From the NCBI RefSeq assembly GCF_000963255.1, contig NZ_JYOV01000017.1, forward strand, positions 1-64,000: a stretch of 64,000 nucleotides of DNA, read 5' to 3'. Made by a program: the position numbers and the translations under genes. Positions 43,807 to 51,964 of the stretch are shown in pieces (position 1 is the first letter of the stretch; each line of letters opens with the position of its first letter). The stretch comes from Streptococcus infantis. Lineage in GTDB: Bacteria; Bacillota; Bacilli; Lactobacillales; Streptococcaceae. The notes under the pieces are model-generated. The model made no database searches, had not been told where the DNA came from, and saw only the letters and a program-made list of their open reading frames with translations.

Positions 43807-45066
43807 TTATTTTTTACGATTCAAAATAGCGTTCAAGACGATGGCTACTGTACTTGCAATGACAATACCATTTGAGAAGAACATTTGTAATTCAGTCGGT
43901 AAAGTATTGAAGAGATTGCTTCCGTTTAATCCCACCCCAGCAGAAATAGAAACTGCTGCAATGAGGAAGTTGTGTTCATTGTGTTCGAAGTCTACACGCG
44001 CCAAGATTTGCATCCCTTGGAGAGACACGAAACCGAACATGACGAGCATAGCTCCACCTAGAACAGGACTAGGAATAATCTGTGCCAAGGCACCGAACTT
44101 AGGCAAAAGACCGAGCAAGATAAGGAAACCAGCTGCGTAGTAGATTGGTAAACGAGTACGAATACCTGAAAGTTTCACCAAACCTACGTTTTGTGAAAAT
44201 CCTGTATAAGGGAAGGTATTGAAAAGTCCACCAAGTAAGACAGCAAGACCTTCAGCGCGATAACCATTACGAAGACGAGTGCTATCGATTGGATCTTTAG
44301 TAATATCAGAAAGGGCAAGATACACACCAGTTGATTCTACCATAGATACAGTAGCGATGATACACATCATTACAATAGAAGAAATCTCAAATTGTGGAGC
44401 ACCGAAGTAGAATGGAGTTGGGATATGAACGAGTGGAGCTTCTGCTACTGGAGAGAAGTCAACCAAGCCCATAGTTGCAGCGATAATCGTACCGGCAATC
44501 AAACCGATCAAAATGGAAATAGATTTGATAAATCCTTTTGTAAAGATATTAACTAAAAGAATAATGAGAACTGTAATCATTGCCAAGGCTAAACTTTGAC
44601 CAGTTGGTTTTTCTACGTTATTTCCCATATTTCCGATGGCAACTGGAATCAAGGTCAATCCGATAGTTGTGATAACAGAACCAGTTACGATAGCAGGGAA
44701 AAGATTGGCAACCTTAGAAAAGATACCTGAAATCAGGATGACATAAATCCCTGAAGCAATCAAAGCTCCGAACATAGCACCGCTACCATGACTCTGACCA
44801 ATCATGATAAGAGGAGCAACAGACTGGAAGGCTACACCAAGAACGATTGGCAATCCAACACCGAAGTGTTTATTGAGTTGCAATTGTAAGAGAGTTGCAA
44901 CCCCACACATAAAGATATCAGTTGAGATAAGGTAGGTCAACTGTTGCGCTGAATACCCCAAAGCACTTGCAATCATGATTGGTACCAGGATTGAACCTGA
45001 GTACATGGCTAGCAAGTGTTGCAAACCAAGAACGGCTGCCTGTGAGTGTTTTTCTTGTTGTTTCAT
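43807..45066 (-). CDS. pbuX: Xanthine permease (NCS2 family)
   Basis: Membrane transporter of 419 residues with about 12-14 hydrophobic segments; purine:proton symport. NCS2 motifs: LGLQHLLAMYSGSILVP at the N-terminus, FQSVAPLIMIGQ, and MVESTGVYLALSDIT with the conserved Glu. The start codon overlaps the stop of xpt, the usual xpt-pbuX pair, and the riboswitch upstream controls both. Confidence 0.95.
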   Translation of the reverse strand: MKQQEKHSQAAVLGLQHLLAMYSGSILVPIMIASALGYSAQQLTYLISTDIFMCGVATLLQLQLNKHFGVGLPIVLGVAFQSVAPLIMIGQSHGSGAMFGALIASGIYVILISGIFSKVANLFPAIVTGSVITTIGLTLIPVAIGNMGNNVEKPTGQSLALAMITVLIILLVNIFTKGFIKSISILIGLIAGTIIAATMGLVDFSPVAEAPLVHIPTPFYFGAPQFEISSIVMMCIIATVSMVESTGVYLALSDITKDPIDSTRLRNGYRAEGLAVLLGGLFNTFPYTGFSQNVGLVKLSGIRTRLPIYYAAGFLILLGLLPKFGALAQIIPSPVLGGAMLVMFGFVSLQGMQILARVDFEHNEHNFLIAAVSISAGVGLNGSNLFNTLPTELQMFFSNGIVIASTVAIVLNAILNRKK

Positions 45067-45647
45067 TAGATGTCTGCCTCCTTGAAGATAACTTTTCCAT
45101 TTTCAAAACGCTCTAAACGCGCTAGTGATACAACTTGATGACCTGATTTTTCTAACAGTTGACGGCCATCTTGGAAGGATTTTTCAATCACAATTCCGAT
45201 GGCTTCAACTGTAGCTCCAGCTTGCTCGATAATCTGAATCAAACCTTTAGCTGCTTGACCATTTGCCAAGAAATCATCAATAATCAATACTTTATCTTGA
45301 GGAGATAAGAACTTCCCTGCAATGGATACGGTACTTGTTACTTGTTTCGTGAAAGAATAAACCTCAGCAGTTAAAATTCCTTCATTCATGGTAATGTTTT
45401 TTGCCTTTTTTGCAAAAATCATGGGAACATCTAACTGTTCAGCCACATAAAGGGCTGGGGCAATTCCTGACGCTTCAATGGTCACGACTTTGGTAATACC
45501 AGCATTTTTAAAATGCTCTGCAAAGGTACGACCAACCTCGCGCATCAAGGAATAATCAACTTGGTGGGTCAAGAAGGAATCCACCTTAAGAATATTCTCA
45601 CCAAGAACGTTTCCGTCCTTTAAAATTCGTTCTTCTAATAATTTCAC
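45066..45647 (-). CDS. xpt: Xanthine phosphoribosyltransferase
   Basis: 193 residues; converts xanthine and PRPP into XMP for guanine nucleotide salvage. PRPP loop [28 protein letters not shown] near the middle. I place the start at a GTG (45647) preceded by GGAGG with a 5-base spacer; this gives the canonical [11 protein letters not shown] beginning and 193 residues. Extending to the ATG at 45731 would translate two hairpins and is unlikely. The start codon overlaps nothing; pbuX begins inside the stop. Confidence 0.95.
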   Translation of the reverse strand: MKLLEERILKDGNVLGENILKVDSFLTHQVDYSLMREVGRTFAEHFKNAGITKVVTIEASGIAPALYVAEQLDVPMIFAKKAKNITMNEGILTAEVYSFTKQVTSTVSIAGKFLSPQDKVLIIDDFLANGQAAKGLIQIIEQAGATVEAIGIVIEKSFQDGRQLLEKSGHQVVSLARLERFENGKVIFKEADI

Positions 45648-45665
45648 AATAACCTCCGAAATCAT

Positions 45666-45717
45666 AACCACCCGTCTAACGGGTGGTTTATTTGTCTCGC
45701 ACCTCACGGAGCGAGAC
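45666..45717. repeat. Two perfect hairpins inserted in the xpt leader
   Basis: AACCACCCGT and ACGGGTGGTT form a 10-base stem around CTA (45666-45688); GTCTCGC and GCGAGAC form a 7-base stem around a 10-base loop (45694-45717). They lie between the riboswitch terminator and the xpt ribosome binding site, have no T-runs, and are GC-rich against their surroundings. They resemble the subterminal hairpins of IS200/IS605-type ends. Confidence 0.7.
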
Positions 45718-45736
45718 GGACTAATAATCACATAAT

Positions 45737-45763
45737 AAAAAGAGACTTACCAAGTAAGCCTCT
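45737..45763 (-). terminator. Riboswitch-controlled terminator of xpt-pbuX
   Basis: AGAGGCTTAC pairs with GTAAGTCTCT around TTG, followed by TTTTATT on the minus strand, about 45 bases after the aptamer. Confidence 0.8.
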
Positions 45764-45807
45764 AGGAAACAAAGAAATAGATTTAACACCTATCCTTATA
45801 TCTCTGC

Positions 45808-45879
45808 AGCTTACTCATTGTTAGGTATTTACGGTACCTTGTAGAAACGCCACGCCAATTCGTGGCATAAATAAGTAAT
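45808..45879 (-). promoter_or_regulatory. Purine (guanine-type) riboswitch aptamer
   Basis: Minus strand: P1 ACTTATT with AATGAGT; P2 GCCACG/CGTGGC with loop holding the conserved GG; J2/3 GTTTCTAC; P3 AGGTA/TACCT with loop CCGTAAA exactly as in the B. subtilis xpt aptamer; then AACAATG. The pyrimidine equivalent to position 74 is C, the guanine/xanthine type. It begins 9 bases past the guaC stop, so its promoter must lie in guaC or it is co-transcribed. Confidence 0.85.
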
Positions 45880-45887
45880 GATATTTT

Positions 45888-46871
45888 TTAGTGAGCATCT
45901 CCATTCCAGATAGAGTTCTTCACAATCACATAATCCACATGTCTAAGATCAGCTACTTTACGACCTCCAGCATAAGAAATCGAACTTTGCAAATCCTGTT
46001 CCATCTCAGTCAAGGTATCTTGCAAATGTCCTTTAGCAGGAAGAAGGATTTTCTTACCTTCGACATTCTTATAAGCACCTTTTTGGTATTCTGAAGCTGA
46101 ACCATAGTATTCTTTGAATTGTTTACCGTCCACTTCAACTGTTTTACCAGGACTTTCGATATGCCCTGCGAACAGTGAACCAATCATGACCATGCTCGCA
46201 CCGAAACGGATTGACTTTGCGATATCACCATGTGTACGGATACCACCATCGGCAATAATTGGTTTACGCGCAGCTTTCGCACACCAGCGAAGGGCTGCTA
46301 ACTGCCAACCACCAGTACCAAAACCAGTTTTAACCTTAGTAATACATACTTTACCTGGACCGATTCCGACCTTAGTAGCATCTGCACCAGCATTTTCAAG
46401 TTCACGCACAGCTTCTGGAGTGCCAACATTACCAGCGATAACAAAAGTATCAGGTAATTCTTTCTTGATGTGCTGAATCATTGAAATCACGCTGTCTGCA
46501 TGACCATGAGCAATATCAATGGTGATGTACTCTGGTGCATCAGCCTTTAATTGACTCACAAAATCATACTCGTAGTCTTTAACACCTACTGAGATTGAAG
46601 CAATCAAGCCCTGATCGTGCATACGTTTAACAAAAGGAATGCGTCCTTCTTCATCAAAACGATGCATAATATAGAAATATCCACCCTTAGCAAGTTGTTC
46701 AGCAACATTTTCATCTAGGATTGTTTGCATATTGGAAGGAACAACTGGTAATTTAAAGGTATGCTTCCCTAAAGTTACCTGCGTGTCAGCCTCTGCACGA
46801 CTTTTAAGAACACACTTGTTAGGGATTAGCTGAATATCTTCATAGTCAAAGATCGGAAATTCGTTTAACAT
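45888..46871 (-). CDS. guaC: GMP reductase
   Basis: IMPDH/GMPR-family enzyme of 327 residues that reduces GMP to IMP with NADPH, GuaC2 type. Visible: [23 protein letters not shown], the catalytic Cys loop [31 protein letters not shown] and [14 protein letters not shown]. It stands directly upstream of the guanine riboswitch-controlled xpt-pbuX genes, giving a compact purine interconversion locus. Confidence 0.96.
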   Translation of the reverse strand: MLNEFPIFDYEDIQLIPNKCVLKSRAEADTQVTLGKHTFKLPVVPSNMQTILDENVAEQLAKGGYFYIMHRFDEEGRIPFVKRMHDQGLIASISVGVKDYEYDFVSQLKADAPEYITIDIAHGHADSVISMIQHIKKELPDTFVIAGNVGTPEAVRELENAGADATKVGIGPGKVCITKVKTGFGTGGWQLAALRWCAKAARKPIIADGGIRTHGDIAKSIRFGASMVMIGSLFAGHIESPGKTVEVDGKQFKEYYGSASEYQKGAYKNVEGKKILLPAKGHLQDTLTEMEQDLQSSISYAGGRKVADLRHVDYVIVKNSIWNGDAH

Positions 46872-46947
46872 ATTTCTCTCATTTCTCTTGTTTAGACCTT
46901 CCTAAAGTTAGGAATAGCCGCGTCTTTTCCAGACAATTACTCTAACA

Positions 46948-47008
46948 AGTTTACAATAATGTCCGTTTTTTGTCAATTGTAATGACCGAAAACAAATAAT
47001 GTTCGTGT
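46948..47008 (-). promoter_or_regulatory. guaC promoter and PurBox-like inverted repeat
   Basis: -35 TTGACA (46971-46976), -10 TAAACT (46948-46953), spacer 17. Upstream (46983-47008) ACGAACATTATT and an inverted ACCGAA resemble PurR boxes (core CCGAAC) with mismatches. A small palindrome TTCCTAA/TTAGGAA (46899-46914) lies in the leader. Purine control by PurR is a guess. Confidence 0.5.
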
Positions 47009-47041
47009 TTATAATTCTTGATTTAGATAATAAGTAGACAT

Positions 47042-48373
47042 TCACCCTGTATTTGTCTTACCTTTCAAACACTTACCTAGATTTTCGATAAAGACTTTTT
47101 CAGAGGACTCAATCCTCCTGACAAAATCTTGATAACTTTCGGCTTGTCCAGGAATTTGGATAGACCATTTTTTCAACTGGGCTCCATAACCTGCTAGCTT
47201 TCCTATCTCATTATCAACAACCTTGTCCTCGCTCGGAAAAACAAGACCAGCCTGCTCAGCTTCTAAAATATAAGAATAAGAAATCAGCTGGAACAAATCC
47301 TCATGGTTAATTCCTTTTTCAGTAAATTCTAGTTTTTTATATTTAGCATCTAAAACTGTTCTTAGTTCTCTATTATAAAAATCTGGGAAAACTTTTCGTT
47401 TACGATCAGAAAATACCGAAATACCGTCCGTCTTATCCTTATTTCGTGGGTGGATGAAATCTTTTGGCAACACGGTATTAACATACTCTTCCCAAAGCCA
47501 GGCAACATCAAAAAGAATACCATGGATTTTTTGCTCTTGGTATCCTAAACCGTGCTTTTCTCTGTTTAATATCATCAGACAAAGCTCTTGCAATTTTCTA
47601 TACTCTCGAAAGTATGCATGACGAAGAGGCTTGGTTTGATTTAGTCGGATAATCTTAGCACGATCAGCTATTTTATAAGATGGGGTTACACGAATAATTT
47701 CAGAGACATTTTCACGACTTGTTAATAAATTATCAAGAACTCCTCTCTCAAGACTTTTCTGATTCTTCATGTATTCAATTGTATGACGGATCAGCTGCAT
47801 AAGAGGATTATCATAGGTAAACTCTCTAGTTGTGTAGGCAATATTTCCCGTGAAAGAAAGATTTTTCTTGAGATGATTTCCGAAATCAATCACTCCCTTG
47901 ACATTGCTGTCATTATGAGAAAATCTCTGGTATTCCTTATAAAGACCTTTTCGGAGAGCTGCTTGCAAATACTTGGGAAAGAGATACATCAAAAGTTGAT
48001 AGAGCTTATCTTCACGCGATAAAGCAACATCTAAACTAGTCAGATTGATATGAAGAACCTTTTGCAATAGATAATGTAAAAAATAGTCATTACTTTCGTT
48101 TGAAAAACGAGAAGAAATGGTTAATCTCTCCTGACCGTAGACAAGAAATCCAATGACATTTCCTGTCTTTATTTCCCGATTAACAGTTTCTAAGATTTTT
48201 TGATCCTTATCTAAGTCAGGAGAATACTGCAAGTCATTTGGAAAAATAAAGATATTGTCTTCTTGAGAAAGATTTCCTAATGTTCTATCTAAGAGAAGTT
48301 GGCTTAGTTTGGGAAATTCTGCGACAAAGTCTTCTTTCGCAATTTCATGCTGATTATCAGTTATCCGCATCAT
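47042..48373 (-). CDS. mcrC: McrC-like subunit of a type IV (McrBC) restriction system
   Basis: About 443 residues. The C-terminal half carries a PD-(D/E)xK nuclease core: GILFDVAWLWEEYV, then VFPDFY and VLDAKYKKLE with the catalytic Asp, Asp and Lys. The N-terminal half (FAEFPKLSQ ... EERLTISSRF) is the McrB-contacting part. McrC proteins join the McrB GTPase ring and cut DNA carrying modified cytosine. The reading frame overlaps mcrB; starts at 48391, 48373 and 48370 are possible and I chose 48373 because GAAGG stands 11 bases before it. Expressed with mcrB from one transcript. Confidence 0.88.
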   Translation of the reverse strand: MMRITDNQHEIAKEDFVAEFPKLSQLLLDRTLGNLSQEDNIFIFPNDLQYSPDLDKDQKILETVNREIKTGNVIGFLVYGQERLTISSRFSNESNDYFLHYLLQKVLHINLTSLDVALSREDKLYQLLMYLFPKYLQAALRKGLYKEYQRFSHNDSNVKGVIDFGNHLKKNLSFTGNIAYTTREFTYDNPLMQLIRHTIEYMKNQKSLERGVLDNLLTSRENVSEIIRVTPSYKIADRAKIIRLNQTKPLRHAYFREYRKLQELCLMILNREKHGLGYQEQKIHGILFDVAWLWEEYVNTVLPKDFIHPRNKDKTDGISVFSDRKRKVFPDFYNRELRTVLDAKYKKLEFTEKGINHEDLFQLISYSYILEAEQAGLVFPSEDKVVDNEIGKLAGYGAQLKKWSIQIPGQAESYQDFVRRIESSEKVFIENLGKCLKGKTNTG

Positions 48374-49544
48374 TATTTTTATCGCCTTCATTGTCGTCAG
48401 CTACTGCCTGATCTTTTTGTTCATTCTTTGTCAGATCGAATGCTTTTTTCAATGTTTCAAGAGTTTCAGCTTCCTCGTAAGAACCCCACAAGTAATCTTC
48501 CAAGAGTGGCTTCAGATAATCTGACCAGAGTAATTCATAATTATAATCCACTTCCTCTAACTTAAGAAAATAACTTGGTCCGATATGATAATGACTGTTT
48601 AGCTCCGGAACCTTTTCGATGGCAGTATTCAAATTTCTTAGGCGGATTTTAGCTTCTTCCGCTTTATCGCCAAGAACATCATCCAGCATTCCTAATTGGC
48701 TTTCAGCAGTAACTTCAACAAAACGGAAACGACGGCGCATTGCAAAATCAAAGGTGTCCACCGAACGGTCGATATCATTCATAGTTCCAATGATGTAAAC
48801 ATTCTCAGGAATATAAAATTTGTCATTAGTCTCATGTAAATTAGCATACTGGGTAGAAACACTCCCCTTCTCACCACGATAACCAGGATCGATAGAGAAA
48901 AATAGTTCGCCAAAAATCTTAGAAATCTCACCACGATTAATCTCATCGATGATGAAGACGAAGTTCTTATCTGTGTCAATATCTGTTGGGGAAACATAAT
49001 CACATAATCCGTAACTTTCTTTCATGTGATCCAAAACAATGTTTTGATAAGTTTCGTACTTTAGATTAGTCTCTTCACCCTTGTATAAAAGATAAACTTT
49101 CTCTTTAGTAGCAACAGGAGAATCAAATTTCACATTTCCTTGACTGTTTAAGCTAGCTGGAACAGAACTACGAGGGAACATATAGTGCCCCTGTTTTTCA
49201 TTGATAGCATTAGTTAGCTTAGTCCACGTTTCTTCAAAATTATCTTGTCCTCCAGTCTTCTGGGCTTCTTTAGCTTTCTGACAAAACTGCTTAAAAATAC
49301 CATCTTGTAATTTAAAGTTAATAGCTCCGTCCCCATTTGAAACCGGTCTCAATCCCTCTACAAAATCCGTATAGTCATAAGAAGGGTGAAACTGTACAAA
49401 ACCGATTTGATCTTCATTGCCACTTGTTAATTCTAAGGCAATTTCTTTAGCAAGGTAAGTTTTCCCAGTACCTGGTGCACCACGGAGAATGAGGTTTTGG
49501 GATTGTAATAAAATATTTTTATACTTGTTGATATTTTCTGACAT
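48357..49544 (-). CDS. Probable short McrB form (McrBs-like) from internal start
   Basis: Met267 of the mcrB frame (MSENINKYK) is preceded by AGGAAG at an ideal 8-base spacing, and the 395-residue product would contain exactly the AAA+ motor without the DNA-reading N-terminal part. E. coli mcrB also makes a short form from an internal start that modulates the ring. The same layout here is inferred from sequence only. Confidence 0.55.
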   Translation of the reverse strand: MSENINKYKNILLQSQNLILRGAPGTGKTYLAKEIALELTSGNEDQIGFVQFHPSYDYTDFVEGLRPVSNGDGAINFKLQDGIFKQFCQKAKEAQKTGGQDNFEETWTKLTNAINEKQGHYMFPRSSVPASLNSQGNVKFDSPVATKEKVYLLYKGEETNLKYETYQNIVLDHMKESYGLCDYVSPTDIDTDKNFVFIIDEINRGEISKIFGELFFSIDPGYRGEKGSVSTQYANLHETNDKFYIPENVYIIGTMNDIDRSVDTFDFAMRRRFRFVEVTAESQLGMLDDVLGDKAEEAKIRLRNLNTAIEKVPELNSHYHIGPSYFLKLEEVDYNYELLWSDYLKPLLEDYLWGSYEEAETLETLKKAFDLTKNEQKDQAVADDNEGDKNNDADN

Positions 49545-50342
49545 GTTTATATCTTCCTTTTCTGCTTCTCTATAAAAACTAGTAAAATTGTCATAAAACT
49601 CTATTAAAATTTCATTAGGTTCAGCAGTTGATTCTAGCTCTAAATCTTTGACAAGGTATTTGTACCCTAAATCTTCATCTTGATTATTACTATACCATTT
49701 TACTATTTTAAATTCTGTGACTTTAAATCTATGAAAACCACACCTTATATTTATCCATGAGTTATCAATGACACTCAACCGATAACCAAAATAAGGTGAT
49801 TTTATATATCCATTACCACTCCTTGGACCAAAATGACCTGTGTTAAGCATTTCAACTTTGTATGGAATACCTTCAATAGTTAGAGCAGGATAAATATGTT
49901 CAGCTCCATCTAATTTTTGAGAACGTTTCATTTCTATATCTTTCGAATTATAGATATTTGCTTGATTCACAAATTTAGACAAAAATTCTCTGAAAATTTT
50001 ATAACACTCTGAGTTAATTCCACTTTTTACAAACTCATAAGATTTATTTATAAAAGGTAAAATCTCATTTAATGAATTTTCGTCCTTAATAAAATACTCA
50101 GCATCAAGTGTCCAACCAAATGAATCAGGCTTCTTATTAAAAATAAAAAAATCTGAATCACGAAGACTTTTGGAGAGAATAGCAATCTTTATTCCTTTAT
50201 TCTGAAAATTAATCTCTATAAAATTTTGTAACTTTCCTTTCCTATTTTTAACCTGAAAAGAAATATAACTTTTTGTTTGATTTTCAATTGCATCTGGGAA
50301 TTCTTTTTTTATCCTGTCAATGAAAGTTTGTTTTGAAACCAT
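48357..50342 (-). CDS. mcrB: McrB-like GTPase subunit of a type IV restriction system
   Basis: 661 residues. Residues 1-105 (ISFQVKNRKGKLQNFIEINF, KPDSFGWTLDAEYFI) look like the DUF5655-type domain found beside restriction and transport-associated proteins; residues about 110-265 form a second N-terminal region I do not recognise. The AAA+ motor follows: Walker A GAPGTGKT at 288-295, Walker B VFIIDE at 461-466 with the McrB signature INRGEISKIFGEL, IGTMNDIDRS in place of the GTP-specificity motif, and RRRFRF arginine finger. The N-terminal domains probably read the modified DNA. A second start at Met267 is described separately. AT-rich sequence suggests acquisition. Confidence 0.88.
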   Translation of the reverse strand: MVSKQTFIDRIKKEFPDAIENQTKSYISFQVKNRKGKLQNFIEINFQNKGIKIAILSKSLRDSDFFIFNKKPDSFGWTLDAEYFIKDENSLNEILPFINKSYEFVKSGINSECYKIFREFLSKFVNQANIYNSKDIEMKRSQKLDGAEHIYPALTIEGIPYKVEMLNTGHFGPRSGNGYIKSPYFGYRLSVIDNSWINIRCGFHRFKVTEFKIVKWYSNNQDEDLGYKYLVKDLELESTAEPNEILIEFYDNFTSFYREAEKEDINMSENINKYKNILLQSQNLILRGAPGTGKTYLAKEIALELTSGNEDQIGFVQFHPSYDYTDFVEGLRPVSNGDGAINFKLQDGIFKQFCQKAKEAQKTGGQDNFEETWTKLTNAINEKQGHYMFPRSSVPASLNSQGNVKFDSPVATKEKVYLLYKGEETNLKYETYQNIVLDHMKESYGLCDYVSPTDIDTDKNFVFIIDEINRGEISKIFGELFFSIDPGYRGEKGSVSTQYANLHETNDKFYIPENVYIIGTMNDIDRSVDTFDFAMRRRFRFVEVTAESQLGMLDDVLGDKAEEAKIRLRNLNTAIEKVPELNSHYHIGPSYFLKLEEVDYNYELLWSDYLKPLLEDYLWGSYEEAETLETLKKAFDLTKNEQKDQAVADDNEGDKNNDADN

Positions 50343-50504
50343 TGTGTTTTCCTTACTTATTAAAAATTTATTGTTAGACGTAAATTATATTTGTTTCGTT
50401 CGAAGTAAGATATTTTACTTTGAAAAAAACCACATTCTATTAATATATATTCTGCATCTAGCATATCATATCCTATAAAAAATGAAAAGAATTTCTAAAG
50501 AAAA

Positions 50505-50545
50505 AGCCCAGCGTTAGGAGCTTCAACTGCTCTTAACACTAGACT
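50505..50545 (-). terminator. Terminator of the leucine operon
   Basis: AGTCTAGTGTTAAGAGC pairs fully, with several G-U pairs, to GCTCCTAACGCTGGGCT, followed by TTTTCTTT on the minus strand. The remaining bases to mcrB (50343-50500) are AT-rich, with TATAAT near 50387 as a possible mcrB -10. Confidence 0.85.
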
Positions 50546-50556
50546 TCTTTTCAATC

Positions 50557-51336
50557 TTAATAATACTCGCCCTGACGGTAATCCCATGAGTTAAAGGTAT
50601 CTGACAGGTGCATCATAATCTTATCAATGTCAAGCCCTTTACGAATCACAACTGGCGCTGGTGAAGTTGAGCGTGCTCCTCCTTGTTCTGGGATAAGCTT
50701 GCCATCTTTATCGACCATAGACACCATCACGCCCTGTTCGTAGCGTGTTTCAACTGTTTTGTCTGGCTGGATTGAAGCAACGTAGTCGTCTGCCTCAATG
50801 ACAAGGTCCACTGCTCCTTCGATACGTTCACCGATACCTTCAACCTTACCACGATTTCCTTTTCCAGATGGGTTTGCAGATGAAGCGTAGACCATCTTGC
50901 CTTCTTCCCAAAGTTTGGCAGCTAATTGTTCACCAGCTTTCCCAAACTTGATAACGAAACAGCTCGTTCCACGCACATCGGTCATAAGTTCTTCACGACC
51001 ATCACCGTATGCTTTCAATTTTTCAAAAGCTTCTGGTTTCCATGGAAGGATACAACCAAGAAGAATGTCTTCATCCCAATGTTTTTGATAGAATGCTTCA
51101 ATTTCTGGGTTGAGTTGTGCTAAAGCGCGAAGCTCGTCCATGCTACCACAGAGGACTACTCCTGGTTTATTACGATTACGTTCTTTGGCTTCAAACTTGC
51201 GCTCAAGTCCTGCCTTGTCGCTAGTCATGATAATGTAACCAACTTTTGTAGGGCAAACAATACATCCGCCCTCACCTTTTAAAATATCATAGCCTTCTTG
51301 TGAAAGTGTTCCGTTCCATTGAATGTGTTTTGTCAT
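50557..51336 (-). CDS. Sua5/YciO/YrdC-family protein
   Basis: 259 residues, one YrdC domain: GGCIVCPTKVGYIIM, KERNRNKPGVVL and SSANPSGKGN match the ATP/threonine pocket of threonylcarbamoyl-AMP synthases. There is no C-terminal Sua5 domain and the KxR and SxN motifs are divergent, so it may be a paralogue with another task. Start placed at MTKHIQWNG (51336) with AAAGGAAA before it; an ATG at 51405 overlapping leuD would add 23 basic residues. It is the last gene of the leu operon, with no known link to leucine synthesis. Confidence 0.8.
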   Translation of the reverse strand: MTKHIQWNGTLSQEGYDILKGEGGCIVCPTKVGYIIMTSDKAGLERKFEAKERNRNKPGVVLCGSMDELRALAQLNPEIEAFYQKHWDEDILLGCILPWKPEAFEKLKAYGDGREELMTDVRGTSCFVIKFGKAGEQLAAKLWEEGKMVYASSANPSGKGNRGKVEGIGERIEGAVDLVIEADDYVASIQPDKTVETRYEQGVMVSMVDKDGKLIPEQGGARSTSPAPVVIRKGLDIDKIMMHLSDTFNSWDYRQGEYY

Positions 51337-51361
51337 AGTTCTATTTCCTTTTCTATTTTTT

Positions 51362-51955
51362 CTAATCCTGCCAGTAGGCTGGTCGTTGTTTTTCATAAGC
51401 AGCAATCAAGTCTTCATACTGCAAAGTAATACCGATATCATCCAAACCATTTAAAAGCTTGTGTTTCCATTCGCTATCGATTTCAAAGGAGAATTCTCCG
51501 ACTGGTGTGATGATTGTTTGTTGTTTCAAGTCCACAGTTACCTGGTCGGTCGGTTTAAGTTGGGCTAGCTTTTCTCTAACCTCCCTAGGCTGTACAATAG
51601 GCAACATACCATTATTGAGTTCATTATTGTAATGAATATCTCCAAAAGAGCCTGCAATCACGACCTTAAAACCGTAATCTGCTAGTGCCCAAGCGGCGTG
51701 TTCCCTCGAAGAACCAGCGCCAAAATTATCTCCTGTGATGAGAATACTGGCTTTGCGATATTCAGGTCGGTTAAAGACAAAGTCTGGATCCTCAGTATAC
51801 TGATCATCAACATAACGCCAAGCATACATGAGGTACTTACCAAAGCCTTTTTTATCAACTAACTTTAGAAACTGCTTGGGTAGGATTTGGTCGGTATCAA
51901 TATTATCATTCATAAGAGGAACCGTTGTTCCTGTATAAACTGTAAATTTTTCCAT
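51362..51955 (-). CDS. leuD: 3-isopropylmalate dehydratase small subunit
   Basis: 197 residues; swivelling domain that with LeuC isomerises 2- to 3-isopropylmalate. Typical segments: [14 protein letters not shown] near the N-terminus, [17 protein letters not shown], and [13 protein letters not shown]. Length normal. It follows leuC by 9 bases. Confidence 0.96.
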   Translation of the reverse strand: MEKFTVYTGTTVPLMNDNIDTDQILPKQFLKLVDKKGFGKYLMYAWRYVDDQYTEDPDFVFNRPEYRKASILITGDNFGAGSSREHAAWALADYGFKVVIAGSFGDIHYNNELNNGMLPIVQPREVREKLAQLKPTDQVTVDLKQQTIITPVGEFSFEIDSEWKHKLLNGLDDIGITLQYEDLIAAYEKQRPAYWQD

Positions 51956-51964
51956 ATCCTCTCC

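Noticed and set aside
45648-45731. ATG start for xpt at 45731
   Set aside because: It would translate two hairpins; the GTG at 45647 has a GGAGG site and gives the usual 193 residues.
47042-50342. Abi- or BREX-like new defence island
   Set aside because: Only two genes are present and both fit McrB and McrC; neighbours are guaC and the leu operon, so there is no wider island.
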